From CAWGXZ01 sp963826695 (GTDB taxonomy: Bacteria > Pseudomonadota > Gammaproteobacteria > Burkholderiales > Burkholderiaceae_C), in NCBI GenBank assembly GCA_963826695.1, contig CAWGXZ010000004.1, positions 1,240,001 through 1,304,000 on the forward strand: DNA of 64,000 nt, given 5' to 3'. The first letter of the stretch is position 1. Each line of letters starts with the position of its first letter. The position numbers and the translations under genes were made by a program. Positions 44,610 through 53,393 of this stretch are shown here, piece after piece. The notes beneath the pieces are model-generated. The model did not search any database. It was not told the DNA's origin and saw only the letters and a list, made by a program, of their open reading frames with translations.

Positions 44610-44876
44610 TCAGCTTCCGTCAGGAGCACGGGCGTCGATGGCAAGGGCGTGAATGCCGCTCTTCATCAGGGGCGCGAGGGCATCATAAACGAGGCGATGC
44701 CGGGCTACGCGGCCGAGTCCTGCAAAGCGGCTGCTCACCAGCCGCACGCTGAAGTGGCGACCTTCACGGGCGCCGGCATGGCCGGCATGCAGGTGGCTGT
44801 CGTCCTGAACCGCCAACTCGGCCGGTGCGAAGGCCTCGGCGAGGGCCGTCTCGATTTCGTCTGCTGAAACACTCAT
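44610..44876 (-). CDS. bolA: BolA family protein
   Basis: An 88-residue small KH-like protein. Family residues are visible: DDSHLHAGHAGAREGRHFSV, with the histidines that bind [2Fe-2S] together with monothiol glutaredoxin, and SRFAGLGRVARHRLVYDAL. BolA proteins act in iron-sulfur cluster handling and stress morphology. The start overlaps the stop of yciB (ATGA), so it is translationally coupled. Confidence 0.93.
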   Translation of the reverse strand: MSVSADEIETALAEAFAPAELAVQDDSHLHAGHAGAREGRHFSVRLVSSRFAGLGRVARHRLVYDALAPLMKSGIHALAIDARAPDGS

Positions 44877-45529
44877 GGGGTGCGCGAGGATGGCAGCTGC
44901 GCATCGCCTTCGGCATCGTCACTCGCATGACGACTGATATAGAGGGCCTGCAGAAGCGTGAACAGCAGCATCAATCCGAGGCCGCCGAACAATTTGAAAT
45001 TGACCCAGGTCGATGTGCTGAAGCTGTAGGCGACGTAAAGGTTGAGCAACCCCATCAGGCCGAAGAATCCGACCCAGGCGAAGTTGAGCCGCTGCCAGGC
45101 TGCCGCCGGCAGCTCCAGCTGTGCGCCCATCAGCGAGCGGATCAGGTTCTTGCCGAAGAACAACTGGCTGAGCCACAGGCTCAGCCCCATGGCCCAATAA
45201 AGGACGCTCGGCTTCCACTTGATGAAGGTCTCGTTGTGAAACCAGATCGTCGCGCCGCCGAGAACCACCACCAGCGCGAGACTGACCCACAGCATGGTGT
45301 CGATCTTCCGGCGGCGGGCAAGCAGATAGCCAATCTGCGTCAGCGTGGCGAGAATCACCACCAACGTGGCCAGAAGGACGGCGGCATTGTTGGACGAGAC
45401 GGCTCCGCCGGAAACGAGAAATCCGAAATGCTCCGACGCAAATTGCGCCGCTTGCTCCTTGTGCGCTTCCGCATAGCGGAACGTGGCAAAGAACAGGACG
45501 ATCGGCAGAAAGTCGAACAGCAGTTTCAT
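44873..45529 (-). CDS. yciB: inner-membrane septation protein YciB/IspA family
   Basis: A 218-residue membrane protein with five to six helices, starting MKLLFDFLPIVLFFATF. Conserved blocks include DTMLWVSLALVVVLGGATI, FIKWKPSVLYWAMGLSLW and FGKNLIRSLMG. The E. coli protein is 179 residues; the surplus here is an insertion after the first helix (residues about 22-48) and a C-terminal tail. YciB affects cell envelope and septum formation by an unclear mechanism. It is first of the yciB-bolA-ppiC group. Confidence 0.92.
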   Translation of the reverse strand: MKLLFDFLPIVLFFATFRYAEAHKEQAAQFASEHFGFLVSGGAVSSNNAAVLLATLVVILATLTQIGYLLARRRKIDTMLWVSLALVVVLGGATIWFHNETFIKWKPSVLYWAMGLSLWLSQLFFGKNLIRSLMGAQLELPAAAWQRLNFAWVGFFGLMGLLNLYVAYSFSTSTWVNFKLFGGLGLMLLFTLLQALYISRHASDDAEGDAQLPSSRTP

Positions 45530-45771
45530 CGAGTCAATCAGTTCAGGCGGCGGTTGGGAGGATAGCGGGTCGACGGTTGCCCGGGAAACTGGCTCCTAGC
45601 AACCTTGCCTCCCGCTTCTTCGCGCACGTCGCAACCTGCCGCTGCGTGCCGGCGTGTGTGCGGCCGTCCCCCGGGTCGGATCGCTGGCTGCAGCCTCGGA
45701 GAAAATGCACGCCGGCTTGGCAGCACCACTTGGTGCAACCTGCTTGCCGTCGAGACCCTCCAGGAGTCGCC

Positions 45772-47424
45772 ATGCCGCTGATGGGCCAGATGATGCAGAT
45801 GCCGCTGATGATCTCGTCGCTGCTGGTGCATGCGGCGCGGCATTCGGGCGATACCGAAGTGGTTTCGCGACGCGTCGAAGGTGACATCCATCGCAGCAAC
45901 TGGCGCGAAATCGAGCGGCGTTCGCGCCGGCTGGCGCAGGCGCTGTCGCGGCTCGGTTGCCAGGCTGGCGACCGCGTCGGCACGCTGGCTTGGAACGGCT
46001 ACCGCCACCTCGAGCTCTACTACGCGACGTCGGGGTCGGAACGGGTCTGCCACACGATCAATCCGCGGCTTTTCCCGGAGCAGATCGCCTGGATCGCCAA
46101 CGACGCCGCCGACCGCCTGGTATTTTTCGACCCCGACCTGCTGCCGCTGGTCGAGAAGCTGGCGCTGCAGCTGCCGTCGGTCGAGCATTTCGTCGTCATG
46201 ACCGACCGGGCGCATTTCCCCGCGTCGACCGCGCTGCCGGGGCTGCTCTGCTACGAGGACCTGCTCGATGCCGAAGACGGCAACTTTCTTTGGCCGGCTT
46301 TCGACGAGAACGCCGCCTCGAGCATTTGCTACACCTCGGGAACCACCGGCAATCCGAAGGGCGCCGTCTACAGCCACCGCTCGACGCTGCTGCATGCCTT
46401 TGCCGCGGCCTTGCCGGACGGCATGGCGTGCTCGGCCAGGGACGTGATTCTGCCGGTGGTGCCGATGTTCCATGTCAACGCCTGGGGGTTGCCGTATTCG
46501 GTGCCGCTGGTCGGCGCCAAGCTGGTTCTGCCGGGGCCGTTTCTCGACGGTGCCTCGCTCTACGACCTGTTCGAGGCCGAGCAGGTGACCTTCAGCGCCG
46601 GTGTGCCGACGGTCTGGATGGGCCTGGTCGACCACGTGCTGCGGAACAAGCTGCGCTTCTCGACCTTCAGGCGCACGGTCATCGGCGGCTCGGCCTGCCC
46701 GCCGGCGCTGATGCGAACGCTGCACGACGAACTCGGCGTCGAGGTCATCCATGCCTGGGGAATGACCGAAATGTCGCCGCTCGGCACGCTGGCGCGGCTG
46801 AAAGCCCGGCACGTCGGGCTTTCGCAAGCCGAGCAGCAGCGCATCCTGCAGACGCAGGGCAAGGCGCTCTGCGGCGTCGACATGCTGATCGTCGACGACG
46901 ACCTGCAGCCGTTGCCCTGGGACGGCGCGACCAGTGGCAACCTGCTGGTGCGCGGCCCGTGGGTCATCGAGCGCTACCACCGGGGCGAGCAATCGCCGCT
47001 GGTCGAGGTCGAGGGCCGCGACTGGTTTCCGACCGGCGACGTGGCAACGATCGACGCCGACGGCTACATGCAGATCACCGACCGCAGCAAGGACGTCATC
47101 AAGTCGGGCGGCGAATGGATCAGCTCGATCGAGCTGGAGAACATTGCGATCGGCCACCCCGGCGTGCGCGAGGCGGCCGTCATCGCCTGCAGCCATGCCA
47201 AGTGGGGTGAGCGACCGCTGCTGGTGGTCGTCAGGAAGCCGGGCGCCGAGCTCGACCGCGACGCCATGCGGGCGCACTTCGACGGCCGCGTACCGCGCTG
47301 GCAGTGGCCGGACGATGTGGTCTTCGTCGACGAGATCGCCCACACCGCGACCGGCAAGATCCACAAGCTGCGGCTGCGCGAGCAGTTTGCGGGCTACCGG
47401 CTGCCGACCGACGACGTCGACTGA
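45772..47424 (+). CDS. fatty-acyl-CoA synthetase, AMP-binding family
   Basis: A 550-residue ligase that activates a carboxylic acid with ATP and CoA. The P-loop-like motif YTSGTTGNPKGAVYSH, the A5 motif HAWGMTEMSPLG, the hinge motif ITDRSKDVIKSGGEWIS and the C-terminal catalytic lysine in TATGKIHKL are all present. The sequence resembles medium/long-chain ligases of the alkK/FadD3 type. The start MPLMGQMMQMPLMISS has an AGGAG ribosome site 7 bp before; the open frame upstream is unlike the family. Transcribed alone. The 242-bp leader (45530-45771), shared with divergent yciB, shows no other feature. Confidence 0.92.
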   Translation: MPLMGQMMQMPLMISSLLVHAARHSGDTEVVSRRVEGDIHRSNWREIERRSRRLAQALSRLGCQAGDRVGTLAWNGYRHLELYYATSGSERVCHTINPRLFPEQIAWIANDAADRLVFFDPDLLPLVEKLALQLPSVEHFVVMTDRAHFPASTALPGLLCYEDLLDAEDGNFLWPAFDENAASSICYTSGTTGNPKGAVYSHRSTLLHAFAAALPDGMACSARDVILPVVPMFHVNAWGLPYSVPLVGAKLVLPGPFLDGASLYDLFEAEQVTFSAGVPTVWMGLVDHVLRNKLRFSTFRRTVIGGSACPPALMRTLHDELGVEVIHAWGMTEMSPLGTLARLKARHVGLSQAEQQRILQTQGKALCGVDMLIVDDDLQPLPWDGATSGNLLVRGPWVIERYHRGEQSPLVEVEGRDWFPTGDVATIDADGYMQITDRSKDVIKSGGEWISSIELENIAIGHPGVREAAVIACSHAKWGERPLLVVVRKPGAELDRDAMRAHFDGRVPRWQWPDDVVFVDEIAHTATGKIHKLRLREQFAGYRLPTDDVD

Positions 47425-47469
47425 CGCGCGCGCCTGGCGGGCGGCCCGATCCGCCCGGCCCGAGCGTGT

Positions 47470-49513
47470 TCAGCGGCCGGGGGGTGCCGGTCGCGCCTGG
47501 GCGCTCGGCAAGACGCTCATCGCCAGCACGCCGGCATCGGTGGCCAGACGGATCATCGTCAGCGCGACGCGCTGCACCGCCGGCGGCCTCCACAGCGCCT
47601 GCAGCCGCGGGAAGTCGCTCAGCAGATCGCCCTTGTAGCCGGTGACCAGGTCGTCGATCGCGTCGTCGGGATAGCTGCCCAGGTCGGCCAGCAGCATCGG
47701 CGTGTCGCTGCGCGCATCGGCAATGCGTTTCGGCAGCGTGATCAGGATCGGGCCCTGCGACGCCTGCATGCGCATGACCAGTTCGCGCCGGGCGAACAGG
47801 TTTCCCGGGCTGCGTGCGAGCAGCTGCTTGCCGAGGTCGTCGTGGTAGCTTTGCGCCGGCGAACCGGCGTTGCCGAGCATTGCCTTCAGCGTCGGAATGC
47901 AGACCAGGTTGATGTTCGGCGCCTCTTCGGCAGACACCTGCGCCGCGTCGCGAGCGCCGCGCTTCAACACCGCGACGACCCGGTCGAGGCGGCGAGCAAC
48001 CTCGGGGGAAAGCCGGTCGGCGCCCCGGCCGAGCACCACATAGGTATAGGCGCCGAAGCCCGCCCGCTCGCCGTTCCACTCGGTCAGCGCGTCGTAGGCG
48101 TGGTCACGCAGCAGCGGCGCCGCCGAGCTGCCGGCAAGCGGGGGCGCCGCGGCGTGCATGGCCGCGCTCGGTCCTGCACGGCCGCCGGCAACTGGCTCGG
48201 CATTGCCGCCGGCTGCTGCGACATCGTCGAAAGCCTTTGCGGCGGCCGTGTCGACCCGCCGCTCGCGTTCGGCGGTCGCGTTGGCGATCGCCTCGGCAAG
48301 CCCGCTGGCCTCGGCAATCGCCGCGGCCAGCGCCGGATCGAGCGATTGCGACCCGCGAAGCCGCTGCCTCGATCGCGCTGCGCCGGGGGCCGAGCAAGTC
48401 GGCGCCGAGCGATGCGGACGCACTCGCCAGGCGCTGCCGGCGATCGGCGAGTGCCGCCTCGCTCCGGACCAGACGCTCGGCGCGGTCGGCGTTCTCGGCA
48501 AGCAACGCGCGGCAGGCGGTCGAGCTGCAGCCCGCGGCGTCGTCGGTCATCAACAGCGCGTAGGCCGAGGCATCCTGCAGGCGCAACACCGTCTCGGCCA
48601 ACTCGGCGATCGCCGCGCCGGCTGAGCGCATCGCCTCGTGCGGGCCGACCGCCAGCGCGGCGGGTGGCAGCGGCCGCGCTGCGAGCGTCTGCTGCAACTG
48701 CGCGACCGCCGTGCCCGCTGGCAGCCGCGGCTCCACCGCTGCCGGCAACCAGCGCCGCCGGGCAGCGTCCTGCACCGCCTGGTCGGCTGCGACGAAGCGC
48801 TCGCGCAACGAGCGCGTGTCCGCTTCGAGCTGCCCCGCGCGGCGGCCCAGCTCGGCGTCTTCGGCAAGCGTCTGGGCGATCGTGCGGGACGCGACCTGCA
48901 GCTGCGAGTCGCACGCGCCGGCGGTGGTATCGAGTCGCTGCTCGGCTTCGGCGAGCGCCCGCTCGGCAGCGGCGCGCCGGTCGGCGGCACGGTCTGCAAC
49001 AGCGGCGGCCGCAAGCAGCGCTTCGGGGGCGGCGCTTGCGACGACTGCGGCGGCGCGCCGCGTCGCCGCGGCCGCTTCGGCCTGCGCGTCGACCCGGGAG
49101 CCGATTTCAGCCGCGGCGGCTTGCCATTGCGGCAGGCAGGTGGCCAGAGGGACCAGCGCGTCGCTGGCTGCGGCATGCCGGCGGGCTGCCGTCCGACGCT
49201 GCTCGTCCAATGTGCGCAACCGGCTCTGAAGCGAGCGGGTGCTCTCGCCGACGCGGACGAGCTGTGTCTGCAGCGCGGAAAGCGCGTCGTAGCGGGCCTG
49301 TGCCTCGGCCAAGCGTCGCTCTGCCGCAGGTGCCGCAGCAGCGGCCATCGTGCAGGCGCTGCCGCAGAGCGCGGCCATGACGATCCGGCACATCCACGCG
49401 GCGCCCGGGCGGGAACGCGGCAGGATCAAGCGCGGCGCAAGCACCGGGGCCTGCACGGCTGCCGGGACGCTGCGGCCGCAAGGAAGCGGCGGTCGCTGCA
49501 TGGCCGTGCTCAT
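47470..49513 (-). CDS. exported Ala-rich coiled-coil protein, partner of the TIR protein (frameshifted as read)
   Basis: About 680 residues once a single extra base is removed near 48352-48354, where CCC may be CC. Before it the frame from 49513 codes for a signal region (RIVMAALCGSACTMAAAAA) and a long Ala/Arg/Glu-rich coiled coil (residues about 55-380). After it the frame ending at 47470 continues the coiled coil (SLDPALAAAIAEASGLAEAI) into a C-terminal domain of about 190 residues with FGAYTYVVLGRGADRL, PNINLVCIPTLKAM and VMRMQASQGPILITLP. I do not recognise this domain. The start overlaps the TIR gene stop (ATGA), so the pair is coupled. Both halves look coding, so a sequencing error or very recent mutation is likely. 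Confidence 0.72.
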
Positions 49514-50235
49514 GCGCGGCTCCCCGCCAGGCGCTGCCGCCGCCGCCACAAGCGCGCACCGATGGCAAACACCACCACCGCGAACACGCCCCAGACGAGC
49601 GAGAAGAAGAGCAGGCCGGCGTCGGGCCAGCTCGGCATGGCATGGCGCAGGTAGCTGTACACGGCGAGCGCGACGGCGAAGCCGACGGCGGCATGGACGA
49701 GCAGGTGGCGCAGCACCCCGCCCGCCAGCCGCAGCGAGGGCGGCCAGGGCGGCTCGGGGCCGGTCAGCGCCGGGCTTTGCGTCTCGTCGGCACCGGCTTC
49801 GGGCTGCGGCATGCCGGGTTCGACCTCCGGCCGCTGCCTGGCATTCGCCGCGGCGACGAGCAGCCGCTGGCGCGCTTCGTCGCGGCTTTTCAGGCCGACG
49901 AAGTCGACGTAGACCAGCTGCGCCAGCAATCCGGTCGGCTGGCAATTGCGCACCCGCACCGGCAGCAGCAGGCCGCCGCTGCCGGTCGGATCGCGTGCGA
50001 AGGCCGCCGCCCATTCCGGCGCGGTGAAGCGCGACGCCAGGAAGTCGGGCGAAAGCACGAGCAGCGTGCGCCCGGAACCTTCGATCGCGCGCTGCATGTC
50101 GAGGACGAAGTTGCCGCCGTGGCCGAAGTCCCAGGCCTGGATCACCACGCTGTAGCCGTTCGCCTCGAGCTGCCAGGCAATCCATTCGGCCCACTGCCTG
50201 TCCTTGGCGTTGTAGCTGATGAAGAAGTCTTTCAT
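49510..50235 (-). CDS. TIR-domain protein with two C-terminal membrane helices
   Basis: A 241-residue protein. Residues 1-128 form a bacterial TIR domain: FFISYNAKDRQWAEWIAWQL, then WDFGHGGNFVLDMQRA. In FLASRFTAPEWAAAF, Glu74 aligns with the catalytic glutamate of NAD-cleaving TIRs. A Pro/Glu-rich linker (131-170) leads to two membrane helices at about 178-197 and 206-227 with a basic cytoplasmic tail. The topology puts the TIR domain in the cytoplasm. The start MKDFFISYNAK is canonical, and a GAGAG site precedes it. The next gene begins inside its stop codon. TIR effectors with membrane anchors or partners are common in phage defence; that role is inferred here. Confidence 0.85.
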   Translation of the reverse strand: MKDFFISYNAKDRQWAEWIAWQLEANGYSVVIQAWDFGHGGNFVLDMQRAIEGSGRTLLVLSPDFLASRFTAPEWAAAFARDPTGSGGLLLPVRVRNCQPTGLLAQLVYVDFVGLKSRDEARQRLLVAAANARQRPEVEPGMPQPEAGADETQSPALTGPEPPWPPSLRLAGGVLRHLLVHAAVGFAVALAVYSYLRHAMPSWPDAGLLFFSLVWGVFAVVVFAIGARLWRRRQRLAGSRA

Positions 50236-50353
50236 CGTGGCGCTCTCGGTGCCTTGCAGGCGGCGTGGACAGTATGCGCAAGCGCGAGCCCGGGTCAAGC
50301 GGCGGCGGTTCGCGGGCCGCGGTGTAGGCTCGCGGCCGATTTCCGGCTTGGCG

Positions 50354-51379
50354 ATGGTGCACTTCCTTCTTTCGACGCTCAACGGCCTGAGCTACGGCCT
50401 GCTGCTGTTCGTCCTCGGCGCGGGGCTGACGCTGACCTTCAGCCTGATGGGCGTGCTGAACTTCGCGCACGCGGCGTTCTACCTGCTCGGTGCCTACCTC
50501 GGCCACGAAATCGCCGGACGCATCGGCTTCTGGCCGGCGATGCTGCTGGCGCCGCTGGCAGTCGGTGCGCTCGGAGCGGCTTTCGAGTGGGCCCTGCTGC
50601 GGCGTGCGCGGGGTCACCTTGCCGAGCTGCTGCTGACCTTCGGCGTGGGCTATGTGATCGTCGAGGCGGCCCAGCTGGTGTGGGGGCGGTCGCCACTCGA
50701 CTTCCAGCCGCCCGAACTACTGCGCGGCCCGTTGCTGACGCTGGTGCAGGCGTCTGGCCAGGGCCTCGGCTGGGTCTGGGGGGCTGCAGGCGAGCTTTGC
50801 CGCGCACCCGCGGTGGCTTGCGCGCCGTTTCCGGCCACGCGCGCGATGATCGCCGTCGTCGCCCTGGCGATGCTGCTTGCGCTCTGGGCCTTGCTCGCCG
50901 CCAGCCGGATCGGCCTGGTGATCCGGGCCGCGCTGACGCATCCGCAGGCCGTCGAGGCGCTCGGCCACGACCTGCCGCGAATCCGGATGCTGGTCTTCGG
51001 CGCCGGATCGGCGCTCGCCGGCTGGGCCGGGGTGGTGGGAGGCAGCACCTTCGTCACCGAGCCGACAATGGCCGCGGCCGTGGGTTCGGTCGTTTTCGTG
51101 GTGGTGGTGGTCGGCGGCATGGGCTCGCTCGCCGGTGCCTTCGTCGCGGCGCTGCTGATCGGCCTGTTGCAGACCTTCGCCGTCGCCTTCGACCAGCCGA
51201 TTGCCGCCATGCTCGGCCTGTTGCCGGCGCTTGCCGACAGCGGCGCGGGCCCGGCAAGCGCTTCGCCCGCCTGGCAGCAGCTGACCCTGGCGCAGGTTGC
51301 ACCGATGTCGCCGTACCTGCTGCTGCTGGTCGTGCTGCTGGTGCGCCCGAACGGGCTGCTCGGCGCGCGCACGCCTTGA
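50354..51379 (+). CDS. livH: branched-chain amino acid-type ABC transporter permease LivH
   Basis: A 341-residue inner-membrane permease with about eight to nine helices. Family features include LNGLSYGLLLFVLGAGLTLTF (in part), MGVLNFAHAAFYLLGAY, and VVGGMGSLAGAFVAALLIGLLQ. First gene of livHMGF, followed by livM overlapping at TTGA. An insertion with two cysteines (GELCRAPAVACAPFPATRA) is seen in the second half. The start MVHFLLSTLNGL is canonical. The substrate could be amino acids, amides or aromatic/short acids, since no substrate-binding protein is encoded in the window and beta-oxidation genes follow. Divergent from the TIR gene with 118 bp between. Confidence 0.92.
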   Translation: MVHFLLSTLNGLSYGLLLFVLGAGLTLTFSLMGVLNFAHAAFYLLGAYLGHEIAGRIGFWPAMLLAPLAVGALGAAFEWALLRRARGHLAELLLTFGVGYVIVEAAQLVWGRSPLDFQPPELLRGPLLTLVQASGQGLGWVWGAAGELCRAPAVACAPFPATRAMIAVVALAMLLALWALLAASRIGLVIRAALTHPQAVEALGHDLPRIRMLVFGAGSALAGWAGVVGGSTFVTEPTMAAAVGSVVFVVVVVGGMGSLAGAFVAALLIGLLQTFAVAFDQPIAAMLGLLPALADSGAGPASASPAWQQLTLAQVAPMSPYLLLLVVLLVRPNGLLGARTP

Positions 51380-52588
51380 CGCTTCGCTGGCCCGGCGTGC
51401 GGCTGCTCGGCGTGGGCGCCGCGGCGGCGCTGCTGATGGCGGCACCGGCGATCTTCGGCAGCGACCTGGTCATCACCCTGCTGTCGCAGGCCGGCATTGC
51501 GGTCATCGCCTGCCTGTCGTTCAACCTCCTGCTGGGGCAGGGCGGCATGCTGAGCTTCGGCCATGCGGTCTACAGCGGCCTCGGGGCCTTCGCCGCGATC
51601 CATGCGCTCAACGCGTACGGCCCGGGCGGCGCGCTGCCGCTGCCGCTGCTGCCGCTGGTCGGCGGCGCGGCCGGGCTGGCCAGCGCGGCGCTGCTCGGCT
51701 GGCTGGCGACGCGGCGCGCCGGCAGCGCCTTCGCCATGGTGACGCTCGCCATCGGCGAGCTGGTGCATGCGGCGGCGCTGACCTTCGGCGGTTTCTTCGG
51801 CGGCGAGCAGGGCATTTCGGCCGACCGGACACGTGGCACGGCGCTGTTCGGCATCGGCTGGGACCGGGTCGACGTCTACGCGCTGATCGCCTGCTACACG
51901 GTGCTTTGCGCCGTGGCGATCGCCGCCTTCGGCCGCACGCCGCTCGGCCGGCTGCTGAATGCGGTGCGCGACAACGCCGACCGGGTCGCCTTCATCGGTT
52001 TCGACCCGCGGCGCATCCGCTGGGCGGCCTTCGTCATCGCGGGCTTCTTCGCCGGCGTGTCGGGCGGGCTGTCGGCGATCCTGCTCGAACATGTCAGCAG
52101 CGAGCTGCTCGGCAGCGCGCGCTCGGGCGCGATCCTGCTCTTCACGGTGATCGGCGGCACGTCGGTGTTCCTCGGGCCGGTGATCGGCGGCGTGCTGATG
52201 GGCCTGGCGCCGACGCTGCTCGGACGCTGGAGCGATGCGGCGCTGCTCTACCTCGGCCTGATCTTCATTGCCGTGGTGCTGCGGGCACCCGATGGAATTG
52301 CCGGCGGTTTGCTGCGCCTGCGCAAGCGCACAGGCGAAGAGGACGCCCGGGCGCGCCCGAGCGCGCCACGCGGCGAACACCGCAGCCGCCCTTCTACTGG
52401 CCGGGAGCGTCGGCGCGATCGAGCTGGTCTACCGGCATGCCACCGCCGGTGGCACGGGGCAGGGCGCCTCAGAGCCGAGCGCTGGCGCGTGGATCGTGAT
52501 CGGGCTGCTGCTCGCAGGCGGCGCGGCGCTGTGGTGCCTCAGCCGCCGTCGACGCGCAGCAGCGTCGTGCGACGGAGGCAAGCCATGA
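51376..52588 (+). CDS. livM: branched-chain amino acid-type ABC permease LivM (frameshifted as read)
   Basis: The permease reads from a TTG start that overlaps the livH stop (TTGA), through LSFNLLLGQGGMLSFGHAVY, VRDNADRVAFIGFDPRRIRW and GGTSVFLGPVIGGVL, to about residue 325. There one extra base near 52345-52375 shifts the frame. The shifted frame continues with two hydrophobic segments (NTAAALLLAGSVGAIELVY and AWIVIGLLLAGGAALWCL) and ends at TGA 52586-52588, which overlaps the livG ATG as ATGA. That overlap, and the membrane character of the tail, show where the gene truly ends (about 403 residues). As read literally the first frame runs on into livG without a stop, giving a false fusion. 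Confidence 0.78.
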
Positions 52589-53392
52589 CGCCTGGCGCCG
52601 CTGGCGGGGCTGCTGCTGCCGCGCCGGCGGTCGAGCTGCGCCGCGTGGCGCACCGCTTCGGCGTCACGCCGGTGCTCCACGGCATCGACCTGCAGATCGC
52701 AGCCGGCGAGCGGATGGCGCTGATCGGCCCGAACGGCGCGGGCAAGTCGACGCTGTTCGACCTGGTGAGCGGCCGTTTTGCACCGACTGGCGGCGAGATC
52801 CGGCTGCACGGCAAGCGCATCGATGGCTGGACGCCGCAACGCATCCACCGATGCGGCCTGGCGCGCAGCTTCCAGGTCAGCCGGCTGTTCGCGCGGCTGT
52901 CGGCGCGCGACAACCTGCGTTGCGCCGCGTTGGCGGCACCGGGCCGTCGCGCCGCCTTCTGGCGACCGCTGTCGCGGATGGGCGAATTGACCGCGCGTGT
53001 CGACGCGGTGCTCGACCAGCTGGAGTTCGCTGCGGCGCGGCGCGAGCAGCCTGCAGGCGAGCTGAGCTACGCCGAGCAGCGCCGGCTGGAACTCGGCCTG
53101 ACGGTGGTGGCCGGTGCCGGCGTGCTGCTGCTCGACGAGCCGACGGCTGGGCTGAGCCGCAGCGAAACGCTGCGCATGATCGACGCGATCCGCGCCTTCA
53201 GCGCCGGGCGGACGCTTGCTGATGATCGAGCACGACATGTCGGTCGTCTTCGACCTCGCCGAGCGGGTGGCGGTGCTCGCCGGCGGGCGGCTGATCGCCT
53301 GCGGCGAGCCGGCGGCGGTGCGCGCCGACCCGGCGGTGCGCGAGGCGTATCTCGGCGCGCTGGCCGGCGCCGGCGTCGCAGACGATTGCTGA
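52585..53392 (+). CDS. livG: branched-chain amino acid-type ABC transporter ATPase LivG (frameshifted as read)
   Basis: ATPase with Walker A GPNGAGKST, Q-loop RSFQVSRLF, signature ELSYAEQRRLELGL and Walker B LLLDEPTAGLS. After AFSAGRT an extra T at 53216-53217 breaks the frame. Removing it restores LLMIEHDMSVVFDLAERVAV (the H-loop) and the typical LivG end, stopping at 53390-53392, one base before livF. Length after correction is 268 residues. The frame downstream of the extra base as read is Arg-rich nonsense ending at 53415. Since the restored tail is perfectly conserved, a sequencing error or very recent mutation is more likely than an old pseudogene. Confidence 0.82.
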
Positions 53393-53393
53393 G

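Noticed and set aside
45577..45771. An N-terminal extension of the acyl-CoA ligase
   Set aside because: The 65 extra codons are Cys/Pro/Arg-rich and unlike the family, whereas the ATG at 45772 has an AGGAG site.
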